From Humulus lupulus (taxonomy: Eukaryota > Streptophyta > Magnoliopsida > Rosales > Cannabaceae), in the NCBI RefSeq assembly GCF_963169125.1, contig NC_084793.1, forward strand, positions 226,408,360 through 226,472,359: a stretch of 64,000 nucleotides of DNA, read 5' to 3'. Of this stretch, positions 10,798 through 22,403 are shown in pieces. Each line of letters opens with the position of its first letter. Within the stretch, counting starts at the first letter, position 1. Under the pieces are notes generated by a model. The model had not been told where the DNA came from, searched no databases, and was given only the letters and a program-made list of their open reading frames with translations. Position numbers and translations under genes: made by a program.

Positions 10798-13266
10798 TCA
10801 GGGCCTCCTGCCCCGGGCGCTCCACCCAGCCGCCCGGGCCACGGCATACTCGCCAAAGGAGGAGAATTCGAAGTTGGGGTCCTGCCTCCATACGCCATAG
10901 AGGGCGCGCTCTATAGACCTATGCTCAGTAGTCGCCCTATCCGCTTCTAAAGAGGCAACCCTCTCCTGCGACGCAGCAACCTCAGCTCTAGCAGCTTCAA
11001 GATCGATCTCTAGGGAAGAGACCCTCGTCTGTGCAGCACCCTGGAGCTCGCTCTCTAGCTTGGTAACCGTGTCCTGCAGCTTTGAGGCCTTGGTAACCAC
11101 TTTCTTCCTCTTTTTTAACGAGTTGGCAAGTTTGGTCCGAACCCTTGTCAATTTATCCTTGGTTTCATTAAGCTCTCTCTTGAGCTCCTGAGCCCGTGCT
11201 GCGAGACGGTCCCTCTCGGTGCACGACGCGGAGAGATTACCAGCCGAGTCAGCAAACCGCAGAGCCACAGTATAGGCCTGCACAAGAAAGTTAACAACAG
11301 CAACAATAAGTAACAAAAGCAAAAAATATATGCATGTACATCTATACATAATAGGGCCGACGCGAGGTGCAGGAACTCACCTAAGTCATGGTGCACCTTA
11401 GGTTGTCCCCAAGGTCCGACAGAGCAACATTCCCAAGACCGTTCCAGTCAGATACGGGGAGGCCCGAGGCAAGTTGGACGTATCATTTCCAATAAGGCGT
11501 CGCCATCCGAGTCACCCAGGGCTCCCCATCCACACTGGGAGCACCTAGCTGGATGAGGACAGACGACCCGCTCGCCGAAACGGGAGGGGGTGCGGGGAAA
11601 GTGGAAAAGTGAGGCCCCGGTAGATCTGAGGGAGGCTCCGGAAGATTGGCAAAATAAGCTCCCAATGGTCCAGGGTCGAGAGGAGCCTGAGTGAAAGCGT
11701 CGTAGCCCTCAGGGTCGGGGCAAACATAGCACCCCGGTACGGCATGCTGGTCTTGAGATTGGGAGGCTATGTCCCGGTCATAAGAGACATAAGGGGGGCA
11801 TCCCCCAGGGGACGAGGATCGCTGGTGAGGTCCCCCGCGTTCAAGGGGGGCTTCTCCCGGCTCATACTCAGCTTCACCTTCGTCTGGGCAAGGCTCAGCC
11901 GACGCAGCCGTAGTCTTCTTTGACCCAGAAATCGACCACAGTAACTTGGGGTCCGAAACCGGAGACAGCTGGTGGAGGTTGAGATTTTCCACGGTGAATA
12001 AGAATGCTGCCTTCTTCAGGGCAAGGTCAGCATTAATGAGGTCCTTCACGGCGTCCGCCTACGACCCAACAACCGCAGGAATGACAAATTGCTCTGCATA
12101 GTCCACGCCATTGTCAATGCAAACATAAGTATAAAGCTGTAAGTTCCAACAAAAAGAAAAGGAGGCCCGGGGTACTTACTAGGGGTGGCGCGGAAGTGCT
12201 CGCGGACAAAGAGAGGGCCCTCTACAAAGAAAAATTCCCGTTTCCAAGACCCCGTATTGGACACTGAGCCCTATATCAATGAGAGCTCGTTATTGGCCTT
12301 TTGTAAATAGTAGAAACCCTTGGACTTGGGAGAGGGCATGAGATGATACAGGAAGTGCACCTCTTGCGCCGTAGGAGCACGTTTGGCAAGTATTGCGAAC
12401 GCCACAAAAAGGCAGCTCAAGGTCAACCAATTGTTGGGTGACAGCTGAAGGGGAGCCAGGTCGAAATAGTTAAGGACCGCTATGAAAAATGGGTGCAAGG
12501 GGATGGTACCACCCGCCTTCAGAATGTGTTCACTGAGGGCCACGAGGCCAGTCCTGGGGCGGTCAGCCCGGCATGCCTCCAGAGGAGCGTATAAGGCATA
12601 CTCTGGGGGAACACGATAGTGCTTCACAATTTCTCTCAATTTGTTCTCTGACACATGCGACACTAGTTCGGATGCCAGTAAAGGAGCGTCGTCCGGCTCC
12701 TGGGTAGATACCTGTCGTCGCGCCCTCGGCATATCTGCAAAACCAAAAGAAAAAGGTGAGAAAGAGACGGAACACTTGACCCTCCATTTTTTCTTCCTAT
12801 CAAGAGTCTTCCATCGGGAGAGCGACTGCGGAAGTGCTAAGCTAGGGAAAATCGAGACTAAGGGCTGAGGAGAAGCGGAAGCAGCCCCATGACAGTCATC
12901 AGGCGAGGATGGGCTGGAGGGCTCAGGTGAAAGGTGTCTCTCCATAAACTCCAACTCCATTTTCAACTCTAAAAGGGTCACCCTAAGGCTCGCTACATGG
13001 TCACTAAGGTCTGGGGGGAAAGGTGCTCCGTCTCCTCTCAACGCCGAGTCGATTTCACTCTCCACCACCCAAATTTTTCGCCTAAGTTTAGCCATGTGTT
13101 CAAGATGGCGGATACGGGCCTGCCTTAAGGAGTCGTAGTCCTGATAAGGGCTTTTCTCAGGGGACTCTGAGTCTGAGGACAGATCAATAAACTCAACCCC
13201 CAGAGGTATGTCGAACAGACCGTCGCTGGCCATGAGACCTCGTCCCGAAAGCAAAAAGGGGTTCAC
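10798..13266 (-). pseudogene. Antisense extra ORF (aORF) of GYP-2, three exons, gypsy-type 'Transposase_28'-like
   Basis: A gene opposite in direction to gag, between pol and the 3' LTR, the known position of antisense extra ORFs in Tat-lineage elements. Exons inferred on the minus strand: 13266-12180, 12093-11381, 11277-10798. Introns: 12179-12094 (GTAAGTACC...TATGCAG) and 11380-11278 (GTGAGTTCC...CTTGTGCAG). Exon lengths sum to 2280 nt, exactly 760 codons. The N-terminal part (MASDGLFDIP) has a coiled-coil-like segment; residues about 190-360 (LREIVKHYRVPPEYALY, IPLHPFFIAVLNYFDLAPLQ, SWKREFFFVEGP) resemble the putative gypsy-type transposon family (Pfam Transposase_28); the C-terminus is a long heptad-rich helix. 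Four stops remain: 12271, 12059, 11483 and 11381 (lower coordinate of each). A good acceptor near 12722 may mark a further 5' intron. Function unknown. Confidence 0.72.
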
Positions 13267-13835
13267 GTATAAATGAGAAGATTGCTACAAAACACAAAGG
13301 AATGGGCTTAAAACCTCTAAGTGCACACGCCCTAAATGATCCACTACAGGGTATAAACAGGGGGGCATGCAGCTGGGCTAACTCACGGCAGGCTTAGGCC
13401 AAAATACACCATCCCGAGCAACGCTAGTTTGGAGCCAATGAATATGAGGGAAAACGAAAATATACCTCAAGCAGGGAAAATAGAGTGCAGTCGAGGTCAA
13501 AAGGAGGTCGAGGGTCAAAAGCACCAAATGGTCGGAAGTACGCGTCTGCAAAAATAGACAAAAAGGATGTGTTAGCCTCCAAATAGACATACCAAAAAAT
13601 TAGCTCATATGTATAAAAAAAATGAAATGAGAAAATAAAATGAAGGAAACTATGGCAAAAATGAGGATGTGGGCGATTGAACCCCTTACCTCTTGAAAGA
13701 GGAAGGATTCTCAAAACCACTAAGCCAAGGAAGTAAGGTGTAAATAATAAGCCTTGGATTAAGGCCTATTTATAAGAATTAAAGAAAAGAGTCTACAAGA
13801 GCACCTAAAGGTCCTCTCCTAGACTGGGGGGCAAG
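13267..13835. other. GYP-2 sequence between antisense gene and 3' LTR
   Basis: No coding sequence recognised. It would hold the promoter or 5' leader of the antisense gene. It ends in the polypurine tract at 13821-13835 (AGACTGGGGGGCAAG), which is identical to that of TRG (minus strand, 33008-33022). Confidence 0.5.
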
Positions 13836-14801
13836 TGTGGATGCTAAAAATCTGGTACTTGTAGGAGACCCAAAACAAGTGCCAGGAGCCCTTCGCGTGC
13901 CACCAAAGATCCGCGTGACGCCCCTGCTCCGCGTGCCCTGACCGCACGACACCACCAGGATCCACGCGCGCTGGCCGCGCGATACCATCTGATCCGCTCG
14001 TAGGGTGGCCTTGCCCTTAAGGGCCTCGCCTAAGGATCATGCATGCATAGGGTGGCCTTGCCCCAAAGGGCCTCGCCCAAGGACTAAGCACACCTAGTGG
14101 CCTCGCCCCAAAGGGCCTCGTCCGAAGGGCCACGCGTATATGGCGGCCTCGCCCCAGTGGGTCTCGTCCAAGGGCCTCGTCCGTAGGGCCACGCGTATAT
14201 GGTGGCCTCGCCCCAGTGGGTCTCGTCCGAAGGCCTTGCGCGGATGATGCCAGTGTTCAAGGTGGCCCACAAAAGACAAAAAGAATACGAACAAGGTACC
14301 TCTAAAGGGGTACGTACATGCCTGCAAGGATCAAGGGATAGGCCTGACACCTGTACCCGACAAATAGTGGCAGTTGGGAATAGTACGAGGAATGGCAACA
14401 CCACCACCACGTCTCTGGCACTCGTACAAGGCAAGTAATGGAGTCATGACCGGGTACAAAAGCTGAGGTGCACCCACGAACTCTGACCATGTACCGGAGC
14501 TGACACCACTACCCCTGGAACCACTCTCCTGCTAGTGTACTCACGTACCATCTGGTCCCCTGGACCACCATGTACCCAGGGCCATTAGTGCCTACTATAA
14601 AATGAACTCTAACTCCACCTGAAAGGGGGTTGGAAAATTAACTGTAGCAAGGGCACCATAGTGAATACAAACTGATTTCACCATTGTTCTTCTGCAATTG
14701 TTCTTGGAGTTTATATTGAGAGTTCTAAAGCTTTTCTTTTGATAATCTTTACTTTACACTTTTTCTAACTTAACTTAGTTGACGAGTTCTCACCGTCAAC
14801 A
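13836..14801 (+). repeat. GYP-2 3' LTR
   Basis: Partner of the LTR at 5909, 966 bp. It follows the polypurine tract AGACTGGGGGGCAAG (13821-13835). It has fewer CpG-rich units (13905-14010) but the same unit of about 60 bp twice (14113-14235). Terminal 500 bp nearly identical to the 5' copy. Confidence 0.9.
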
Positions 14802-15253
14802 ACCTATGGTCAACTATATGATATGACTAGAATAGATAATAACGGTATGTTTACTTATCTTATCAATTGTCAATATCGGTCCAGCCCGATGTAACAAATA
14901 CATCTGATCTTATCTACTTTGCTTATGTTCTGGAAAGAACATAACATTCCAATGTGTAAGTAGATCATATCGTAGATTGGAAAGTTAGTGTAAATCCTGT
15001 GCACTGACTAATCTTAGGACTAACTTATTTTGAACATATAATCATACTTATATTCCACTGTGATTACGTCACTATAAATAAGATTAGCTATATGCTCGGG
15101 ATTTAATAGAATTTTATATTAAACAAATAATCATGAAAATAAAACATGTGAGCAAAGTGATTGACCAAGTCAAAAAATGATTTCTATTCTTTTATTGATA
15201 ATAAATGAGATTACAAAGAAATTGAGTTTTAATTAGGGCATAAAACCCAAACA

Positions 15254-15585
15254 CATAATACTAGTATGGTTAGTAGTATTAAGATATGTTACCATCAACC
15301 GCGAATCTCTTTAGGGATTCTAAGTCTCATCCCTTGAGATGTAGAAATGATTCAATTTGAGTCATGTCTTTTCACATGTATGCATACTTAAACATTCTCA
15401 TTTTTTTATTCAAACTTTGTTTCTAGCTATAGTTTGATTCAAATAGTTACACCATTAAAAATAATGATTTTGACCATAGTCAACACCCCCACTATTTTAT
15501 ACTTCAATATCCAAGATAAACATTTTCTTGAATACTAATTCTAGAAACCTCTTTGTTTTTAAAAATTCTCCTTTATATTTTAATT
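15254..15585. other. Unassigned AT-rich stretch
   Basis: Between the COP-1 LTR and long LTR L1. I see no gene, LTR terminus or repeat that I can assign. It may be flanking sequence of the COP-1 insertion. Confidence 0.3.
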
Positions 15586-17494
15586 TGTAACGCCCTAATT
15601 TCTCATAAATTTTTGAAAACACAATTGGATCATAATCATAAATATTGCTCTTTTATTGAATAAAAACTTGAAAATAAATATATGGATCCATGGTTTTACA
15701 AAAATAAAATAATTGTCTTTAACATATTAAAATGAGGAAAATTTAATAAAACTTAAAAAAAATGCTTTAATAAAAATAAATAGGCATGCTTGATCTTCCT
15801 CGACTATATGGTCCCCACGAGTACATCACGAAGCTCCTAGGTCCCACTCGCTACCGACCTTTCTATCTTTAACTGCCTGAAATAACAACATCATAAGGGG
15901 CGAGCTTCTAAGCCCATTAAGGAAAATACAAACAAGAGTTAGTCATATAACTATTTAATGAACATATCCTAAATTACACAAGAGTCATAACAAAAACTTA
16001 TTTATACTAATCATATCACATCACAGAACCATAGGTCATATCATAGCCTAAGTCATAATCATAGTCATAAATCATAGGTCATAAGTCATAATCATAACTA
16101 TAGGTCATAGATCATAATCATAACTATAGGTCATAATAACAAGTTAGATATAATAAAAAGATAAGTGCTTATACAGGGGTGGAAATTAAGCCCCGGACAA
16201 TAGTCTGTCATACACCGGACATCAACTTAGGTCTGTCATAAAGTTTTGGCAACCGAGCCTACTAGACATAAGTCTGTCATACATCATTGGACACCTTAGG
16301 TCCAGACACACTTACCCCTGTATTGTACCTGAAATGTTAGGTCATACAAAAACATAGCCTAGATAATAAACTAAACTATCTAATTTTCCTTACCAAAAAC
16401 TGGGATATTGTAGACAAGAGCGAGATTGGAAACTCCTAAAACCAAACATAAAGAAACCATAAGTCCTATAGAGAAAAGAAGATGAAGAAAAGATCTAAAC
16501 CATCAGAAAAAAGACTTACCAAAAACCTTAAGTTTGAACACCTAACCAAAAGTCATTACAACAAGTTAGGTTTTGAAATAAAAGAAAAGAAGAAGAAGAA
16601 TGGAAATGGACTGAACCTAAAGATTAACGGTACCTTAGATAGATTAGAGCTTCGATCTATACCTCAAACACCGAAATCACACAAAAGCTTACTTCCCAAG
16701 TGTTTAGAAAAGCTTAGATTTGAAAGCTTTTAACCCCAAAACCCTAGTGTTTCTCTCTAGAACGAACTTGGTAGCTTGAAGGCTCTGAAATGTGCTTGAA
16801 TGATGAAGAGAATGGCTGAGTGAAGGGTCCTATTTATAGAGTTCAAGGAGTGAAACTAACTCCCATTTCAATGAATACATAAATGATTAAAAATACATTT
16901 TTCACTCAACAAAAGCCCAGAACTCGGTCAAAGACGTTTAGGAACGAGTCAAAGTTATTGAGGGCTATTTTTAGTTTCAGATTCCACGAAGATTCAAAAA
17001 TGGCTACTAGAGCCGATATATCGCCTACACCATAATCCCGAGGGTCCGTGGTTTCGTTCGTGCGAAGTCGACATGTTTTCTGTATCAACATAGGTGATAT
17101 ACCGACCCCTATAGCTGCGATATATCGGCATGCGTTGATATTTTAAACACGTTTTTGCACACTTTCGGCACACTTGAATTTGTTTAAACCACTTTGATTG
17201 AGTAAAATGTGATCCTAACAGATGAGGGAAAGTTCTAGACCTTCTAGATCTGTCCTTTATTCATTTATTCATCCAAAATGCGTAAATCCTTAATAATCAT
17301 ACATTGTACAAGTGTCACGTTCTTAATTATTATATCTAAACCTTAGGTTATAATAAATAATATTTGTAGGACCAGCTATATTAATCAAACTTTATGTTAA
17401 AATCTACTCCTCCTACCACTACTGCTGCTGCTGCTGCCGTCGCTGCCGCCGCCGCTGCAGCTGCTACTACTAAGTAAAATTCTGAGACACTACA
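15586..17494 (-). repeat. Long LTR L1 (gypsy type)
   Basis: Minus-strand LTR from TGTAGTGTCTCAG (17494) to AGGGCGTTACA (15586), about 1.9 kb, without coding sequence. A TATA-like CTCTATAAATAGG lies near 16832 (minus strand). It carries the shared L-family marks: splice-donor-like TTG|GTAAGGAAAATTAG at 16393, a hairpin GGGCT-TAGA-AGCTC at 15902-15915, and a pyrimidine-rich acceptor TTATTTCAG ending at 15877. Tandem ATAATCATA/AGGTCATA copies lie at 16020-16145 and a CTG/CCG trinucleotide tract at 17410-17470. Flanks do not show a clear target duplication, so the boundaries are less certain than for L2. Confidence 0.6.
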
Positions 17495-18330
17495 TTGACC
17501 TTACCGGGTCATTGTCCATGGGAAAAGGAGGAGTGAAGTATGCCATAGTGGCGGTCAACTACTTCACAAAGTGGGTCGAGGTCGAGCCACTCGCTACAAT
17601 CACTTCCAAGAAGGCATTGGACTTCGTCATCAAGAACATCCTTTACCGCTCAGGCTCCCGAGGAAGGTAGTCTCCAACAACGGCCTGCAGTTTAACGGTG
17701 AAGTTTTCACAGACTTCTATTAGTGGCACAGAGTTATGAAGATCTTTTCCTCCGTGTCCCACCCATAGGCAAACAAGCAGGTGGAAGCAGTCAACAAGAT
17801 GCTAAAAACCACCTTGAAGAAAAGGCTTGAACAGGCGAAATACCTTGGCTCGAGGAGCTGCCTAGGGCATTGTGGAGTTATTGCACCACTGCCAGGACCT
17901 CCACTGGCCACTTGCCATTCTCTATGGCCTATGGGTATGAGGCCATGCTCTTGGCTGAGGTAGCGATCTCCACGCACCGACAGAATACGTATGATCTGAC
18001 CACAAACCACACTTTACTCTGAGAGTCCTTGGACCTTGTGGAGGAGCTCCGTGGAGCTTCTCAGCTTCGAGTAGCGTCCTACCAGCAGAAATTAGCCAGA
18101 TATTGCAACTCTTAAGTGAAGGATAAAAATTTTGGGGTCGAAGATTTGGTGTTGCGAAGATTCTTCTTTGCCACCCAAGACCACGGTGCAGGAGTGCTAG
18201 GACCTAACTGGGAAGGCCCATACCAAGTTGAGAGTGTTGTATGTCCGGGACATACAAATTAGCCCGACTGAATGGGGAATTAATACCCCACGCCAGGAAT
18301 ATCAAGCATCTTCGTCGGTATTACCAATGA
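17495..18330 (+). pseudogene. GYP-3 integrase fragment (Tat-like gypsy)
   Basis: Retroviral-type integrase inserts the cDNA into the host genome. The sequence enters at the first catalytic Asp block (IDLTGSLSMGKGGVKYAIVA, YFTKWVEVEPL) and continues through VVSNNGLQFNGEVF, where the second catalytic Asp is Asn. It then runs through SVSHP and VEAVNKMLKTTLKKRL to the C-terminal region (SYQQKLARYCNS, GPNWEGPYQVESV). Several stops and frameshifts occur after 17660 and at 17721, 17767 and 18114. The zinc-binding N-terminus is lost at the L1 boundary. Confidence 0.82.
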
Positions 18331-20340
18331 TATGAGCAGTAAATTTATTGATTTTTGTAATCTCCTTGTAGCCTTCGAGCACCTAATGGAAACCGTGTAG
18401 ACAAAACATGGTAAAAAAATTTGAGATTCTGCTTATATTTGTTAGTTTCCTTTATTATGTATGTACTACTTGCAGAGCACCCGCTCGCTAGCCTTGAAAG
18501 TGAACGTAGACTAGTCTTCGATCACTTAGGGGGCATGGAGTTAGGGTAGCCTTGCAGAGTACCACGCCTCGCGGAGGATTACCTTGGAAACTATGCTTGT
18601 CAAAAGCTGAGTAAGCCTTGTGTCAATACCCCAAGAATAGAAAAATGTAGGAAACTAAGTTTTGAGTCTGGGACCTCAGAAACCAAGCTTGTTCGAAGTG
18701 GAGTAGGCTTAGCGTCTAGACACTAAAGACTAAGAATCCTACTAGCGCGAGAACGAACATAGGTCACCTCCCGCGGACATTGCACCCGAGGAGCACTGAC
18801 CAAGTCCCTTAATCTTAAGATACGGACGGAAGACCGAGTCCTCTGTGCTTGGTCTTAAGGCATGGACTTGGGGTTACCTCCAGTGGCCACTGTGCCCGAG
18901 GAGCCCTGACCAAGTCCCCGGCAAGCTGCAAGCAAAAATAATATCAGGAAGTCGATTACCTCGGAAGCTAAGCTACTCGACGAGTGAAGCCTCCCTAATG
19001 TCATGAGACCCCATAGCTTAGTGGCCTGGGAAAAACCCAGTGTTGAAAAGATCCAAGTAACCTGAGATTGAATTTAACATATTCTCCCGAGGACAATGCG
19101 TGCATGAGGAGTAATAACAAAATTCCATTCCCCGAGATGTGAACGAAAGCTATAGTCATCCGTACTCGGGCACGAGCCTAAGTTACCTAAGACTTAAGCA
19201 GAGTACTCTACAAGACCATGGAACTAATTGCCCCAAAGTAGCGTGGGGATGGATTTAGGGTTACTTTCCGTGAACTCTATGTTTGAGAAGTAATAACCAA
19301 GTCCTTCAATCCCGAGATGCGAATAGGGGCCCGAGTCACTTGCACTCGGAGTCAGGAATTGACCTTAGGAGTAAAAAAACCCATGTAGCGTGAGTACAGA
19401 CTGAGTTTTCCTCCCGAGGACACCGTGCCCGAGGAGTGGGGACCTAGTCCTATGATCTCAAGATGCGAACGGAAGCCCGAGTAAATGGAACTCAGAGCTA
19501 GACCTTGAGTGCTAAAACTTGAGTATCACAAAAAACCTAGTCTAAGGGCGGGGAACTCAATTACCTGAACCTAGGATGATGAGTTTACGACTTCCACATG
19601 ACTAGGACCCGAGTTGTGCACTCGGGGGGCAATAAAAAGGCCCGACCTGATCCACCGGTGACCATGTACCCGGGGGGCAAGTAGCTTAGTGCGAATGACC
19701 TCCTAGGGGCCCGAGTCATTGGGACTCGAGGGTGCAGGATGACATTAAAGTTACTTTCAAGGACATCAAGCCTGGAAGACAACACTAAATATCGTAAGCA
19801 TCGAGCACGAAGGCAAAACCTTACGATGCAACAGACCTCCTAAAAGCCCGAGTCGTTGAAACTCGAAGGTGTAGGATAGCAAAGTGCCCTCACTTGACAC
19901 CGCATCAAAGTTACTCTTAGGACCACGAGCCTAAGAAGAAACACTAAATGCACAATTGTCTAGACGCTGGCAGGAAGATCCTCAAGCTCTAAGTACTGTA
20001 GGCTGGCCCAGTCCTACAGAGCAACACTAAATTCCTAAAAATCGTCTAGGTACTAAGAAGAGTCGATAAAGACTCGAGTCTGCAAGACTCGAGCACAAGA
20101 CCTAAGTCAGCAACTTAGGACTCTTATGAGTTACATTACCTTGAGTTGAATTAAGAAAGTCTAAGTTGCCTATTTACTAAGTGTCAATTTGATAATAATA
20201 GTGCAATCATGGCAATAAAGTAGTGCAATCTGCATAAGTTTAAATGGAAAATATTTACAACAATGCTTGGGGGCACAAGCATTAACTGTATGTACCCCAA
20301 TAAACTATGGCACATAGGCCTACTTAGCTATATATATGTG
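18331..20340 (+). repeat. GYP-3 3' region with degenerate long tandem repeats
   Basis: Non-coding. From about 18530 to 20160 a degenerate unit of roughly 130-190 bp recurs, marked by GTGCCCGAGGAG, GACC(A/T)AGTCC, AGATGCGAACGGAAGCCCGAGT and similar blocks (clear near 18790, 18890, 19310, 19420). A purine-rich, PPT-like TTAGGGGGCATGG lies at 18526 and another, CTTGGGGGCACAAG, at 20264. No gene is recognised here. Confidence 0.6.
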
Positions 20341-20356
20341 TGTGTGAAGAACAAAA

Positions 20357-20706
20357 TTATTGGGGCCCTTGGCTTGGAGGAACCTCTACCACTAGCTTGA
20401 TCATGGGATCAACCTCGAGGATGCGACCCGCTGTCGTAGCTTCCCTCTCCTGGGCCACCCTGGCTTCCTCCGCCTTAAGGTGTGCCTCGAGCATTATCCT
20501 CATGTTGGGTTCGTCGGTGAATGAGATATCCATATCTCTGTTGCTATGCCACACAACAAAGAGTTTATCATCGGCTATCACATCGAGGTCCTTTTCCAGT
20601 TCTTCTACTCAGAGATGAAGGTCTACGATCTCATTTGTGGCAACTTCAGTACGAGTGGCTACTTGTGCAGCGTCCTCCATGGCCTTGGTCAGCTCCTTAG
20701 AATGGG
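20357..20706 (-). pseudogene. GYP-3 antisense extra ORF, C-terminal remnant
   Basis: Minus-strand frame, open from about 20706 to the TGA near 20357 apart from one stop close to 20620. It is acidic and heptad-rich (LEAHLKAEEARVAQEREA) with a proline-rich tail. Position (between integrase and the 3' end) and strand match the antisense gene of GYP-2, and a coiled-coil C-terminus is shared in kind, though the sequence is not closely similar. It is cut at its N-terminal side by the chromovirus fragment at about 20707. Confidence 0.5.
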
Positions 20707-22403
20707 ACAATATTCAGCTCTTTCTGGGTGAAGAAGTACTTCAGACTTTTATGATCGGTGTATATTTCACACTTATCCTTATAATAATGATGCCTCCATA
20801 TTTTCAGTGCGAACACCACTACCACTAACTCAAGATCATGGGTGGGATATCTCTGCTCATAGTCCTTAAGCCGCCTTGAGGCATAGGCTACCACTTTCCA
20901 TTTCTACATCAACATGCAACCTAAGCCGTTCTTAGATGCATCACAATACACCACAAACTTTCTGCCCTATGTGGGAACACAAAGGATAGGTGCAGAGATC
21001 AACTTATCCCTCATAGTCTAAAAGCTTTCTTCACACTTCTCAATCCATGTGAACTTTTGGTGTTTGTGGGTTAAGTATGTCAAGGGTGTGGCAATCTTAG
21101 AGAAACCCTCGAAGAACTTCTGATAGTAACCTACTAACCCTAAAAGCTTCGAACCTCGAAGGCATTCTTGGGTTGGGGCCAGTCTCTAATGGCCTCAATC
21201 TTTGCTAGATCCACTGCTATTCCATTCTTAGACATTATATGCCCTAGGAAAGTCACTTGTTCCAACCAAAATTCACACTTAGAGAACTTAGCATAAAGTT
21301 GGTGCTCTCGTAATATATTGAGTGTCAACCTTAGGTGCTCCTCATGCTCCTCCTTAGTCTTTCAGTAGATAAGGATATCATCTATAAACACCACTACAAA
21401 TTTGTCCAAGTAGTCCTTAAACACCCTATTAATCATATCCATGAATTTCGTTGGGGGCATTAGTGAGTCTGAAGGACATCACTAAGAACTCATAGTGCCC
21501 ATAACGGGTTCTGAATGTTGTTTTTGGAATATCTCATTCCTTCACTTTCATCTGATGATACTCGGATCATAGATCAATCTTTGAGAGCACTGCTGCCCCT
21601 TGCAGTTGATCAAAGAGGTCATCTATCCTAGGCAAATGATATTTGTTCTTAATTGTGACCTTATTGAGTTCTCAGTAATCGATGCACATTCTCATACTTC
21701 CATCCTTCTTCTTCACAAACAGAGCTGGTGCCCCCCATGGTGAATGACTAGGTCGTATGAACCCCTTGTCCAACAATTCTTGTAGCTGGGTCTTGAGTTC
21801 CTTCAACTCTACACGTGCAATTTGGTAGGGTGCTTTGGATATTGGTGTTGTTTCTGGTGCAAGTTTGATTTCTCTATCCGGGGTAAGCTTGGTAAGTCCT
21901 TGGGAAACACTTCCGAAAAATCACAAACAATGTGAACATTTTTTGGTTTTAACTCTGTTTCTTTAGATTTTTCCACAACATTTTCCAAATATGCTAAACA
22001 CCCATGTTGCATCATGCTCCAAGCTTCTAATGCTGATATAATGGGTGTATGAAATCCCATCACTTCTCCCTTAAAAGAAAAGAGTTCTCCTTCCTCCGGT
22101 CTGAACTCTACTATCTTTTGCCGACAGTCTATTGTTGCTCCATATTTATCTAACCAATCCATGCCAAGTGTAGCGTCATAATCTGGTATGTGTAACTCTA
22201 TGAGGTTTGCTGGGCACTCTCTGCCCTCAACTACTATGGAAGCTAACTGTAACCACCTAGTTGACGACATAATGTCTCCTGATGGTAACATGGTACTAAA
22301 ACTACACTCAAACAGTTTACAAGGCAATCTCAGTTTATCAATTACATTCATAGCAACATAAGAGTGATTCATTCCATAATCAATGAGGACTCTACATATC
22401 ATA
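20707..22403 (-). pseudogene. Chromovirus-like protease-RT-RNase H fragment
   Basis: Minus-strand pol fragment of a Ty3/gypsy chromovirus. Protease at about 22402-22000: the active site reads LIDYGMNHSYV (Ser/Thr after the Asp replaced by Tyr), with a LGMDWLDKYGATIDC block. RT follows with FIDDILIY near 21385 (the catalytic DD), then the connection ([20 protein letters not shown]) and RNase H start ([51 protein letters not shown]). It stops abruptly at 20707, and integrase and chromodomain are absent. Multiple stops and frameshifts are present. No LTR is attached; it may be related to the L-type LTRs, but nothing here proves it. Confidence 0.85.

Larger units (their letters stand above)
5909..14801 (+). 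mobile_element. GYP-2: complete non-autonomous Tat-like gypsy element
   Basis: Bounded by LTRs 5909-7030 and 13836-14801 (TGTGGATGC...CGTCAACA) and by the 5-bp duplication ACCTA at 5904-5908 and 14802-14806. Internal order: primer-binding site, gag, protease, repeat-rich spacer, antisense spliced gene, polypurine tract. No RT, RNase H or integrase sequence is present, so it could only have moved using enzymes of a relative. Gag and protease carry several stops and at least two frameshifts. Confidence 0.92.
5002..15253 (-). repeat. COP-1 LTR, split by GYP-2
   Basis: Two parts, 5002-5908 and 14807-15253, together form an LTR of about 1.35 kb on the minus strand, from TGTTTGGGTTTTATGCCCT (outer end at 15253) to TTTTCCTAACA (inner end at 5002). 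GYP-2 sits between them with a perfect 5-bp target-site duplication. The start matches the COP-2 LTR at 45181 (both ...TTATGCCCTAA...), and a GGCCCATGGTCCCC block (minus strand, near 5350) recurs at 56991 in COP-2, so the two are one copia family. Confidence 0.75.

Noticed and set aside
16482..16733. 83-codon lysine-rich ORF in L1
   Set aside because: AT-rich chance frame inside an LTR, on the strand opposite to its transcription, with no match in related LTRs.
17400..17470. CTG/CCG trinucleotide tract as a coding poly-amino-acid run
   Set aside because: It sits at the end of LTR L1 with no open gene around it.
20340..20618. Plus-strand ORF at 20340
   Set aside because: Shadow of the minus-strand heptad-rich antisense ORF; serine/leucine-rich without family features.
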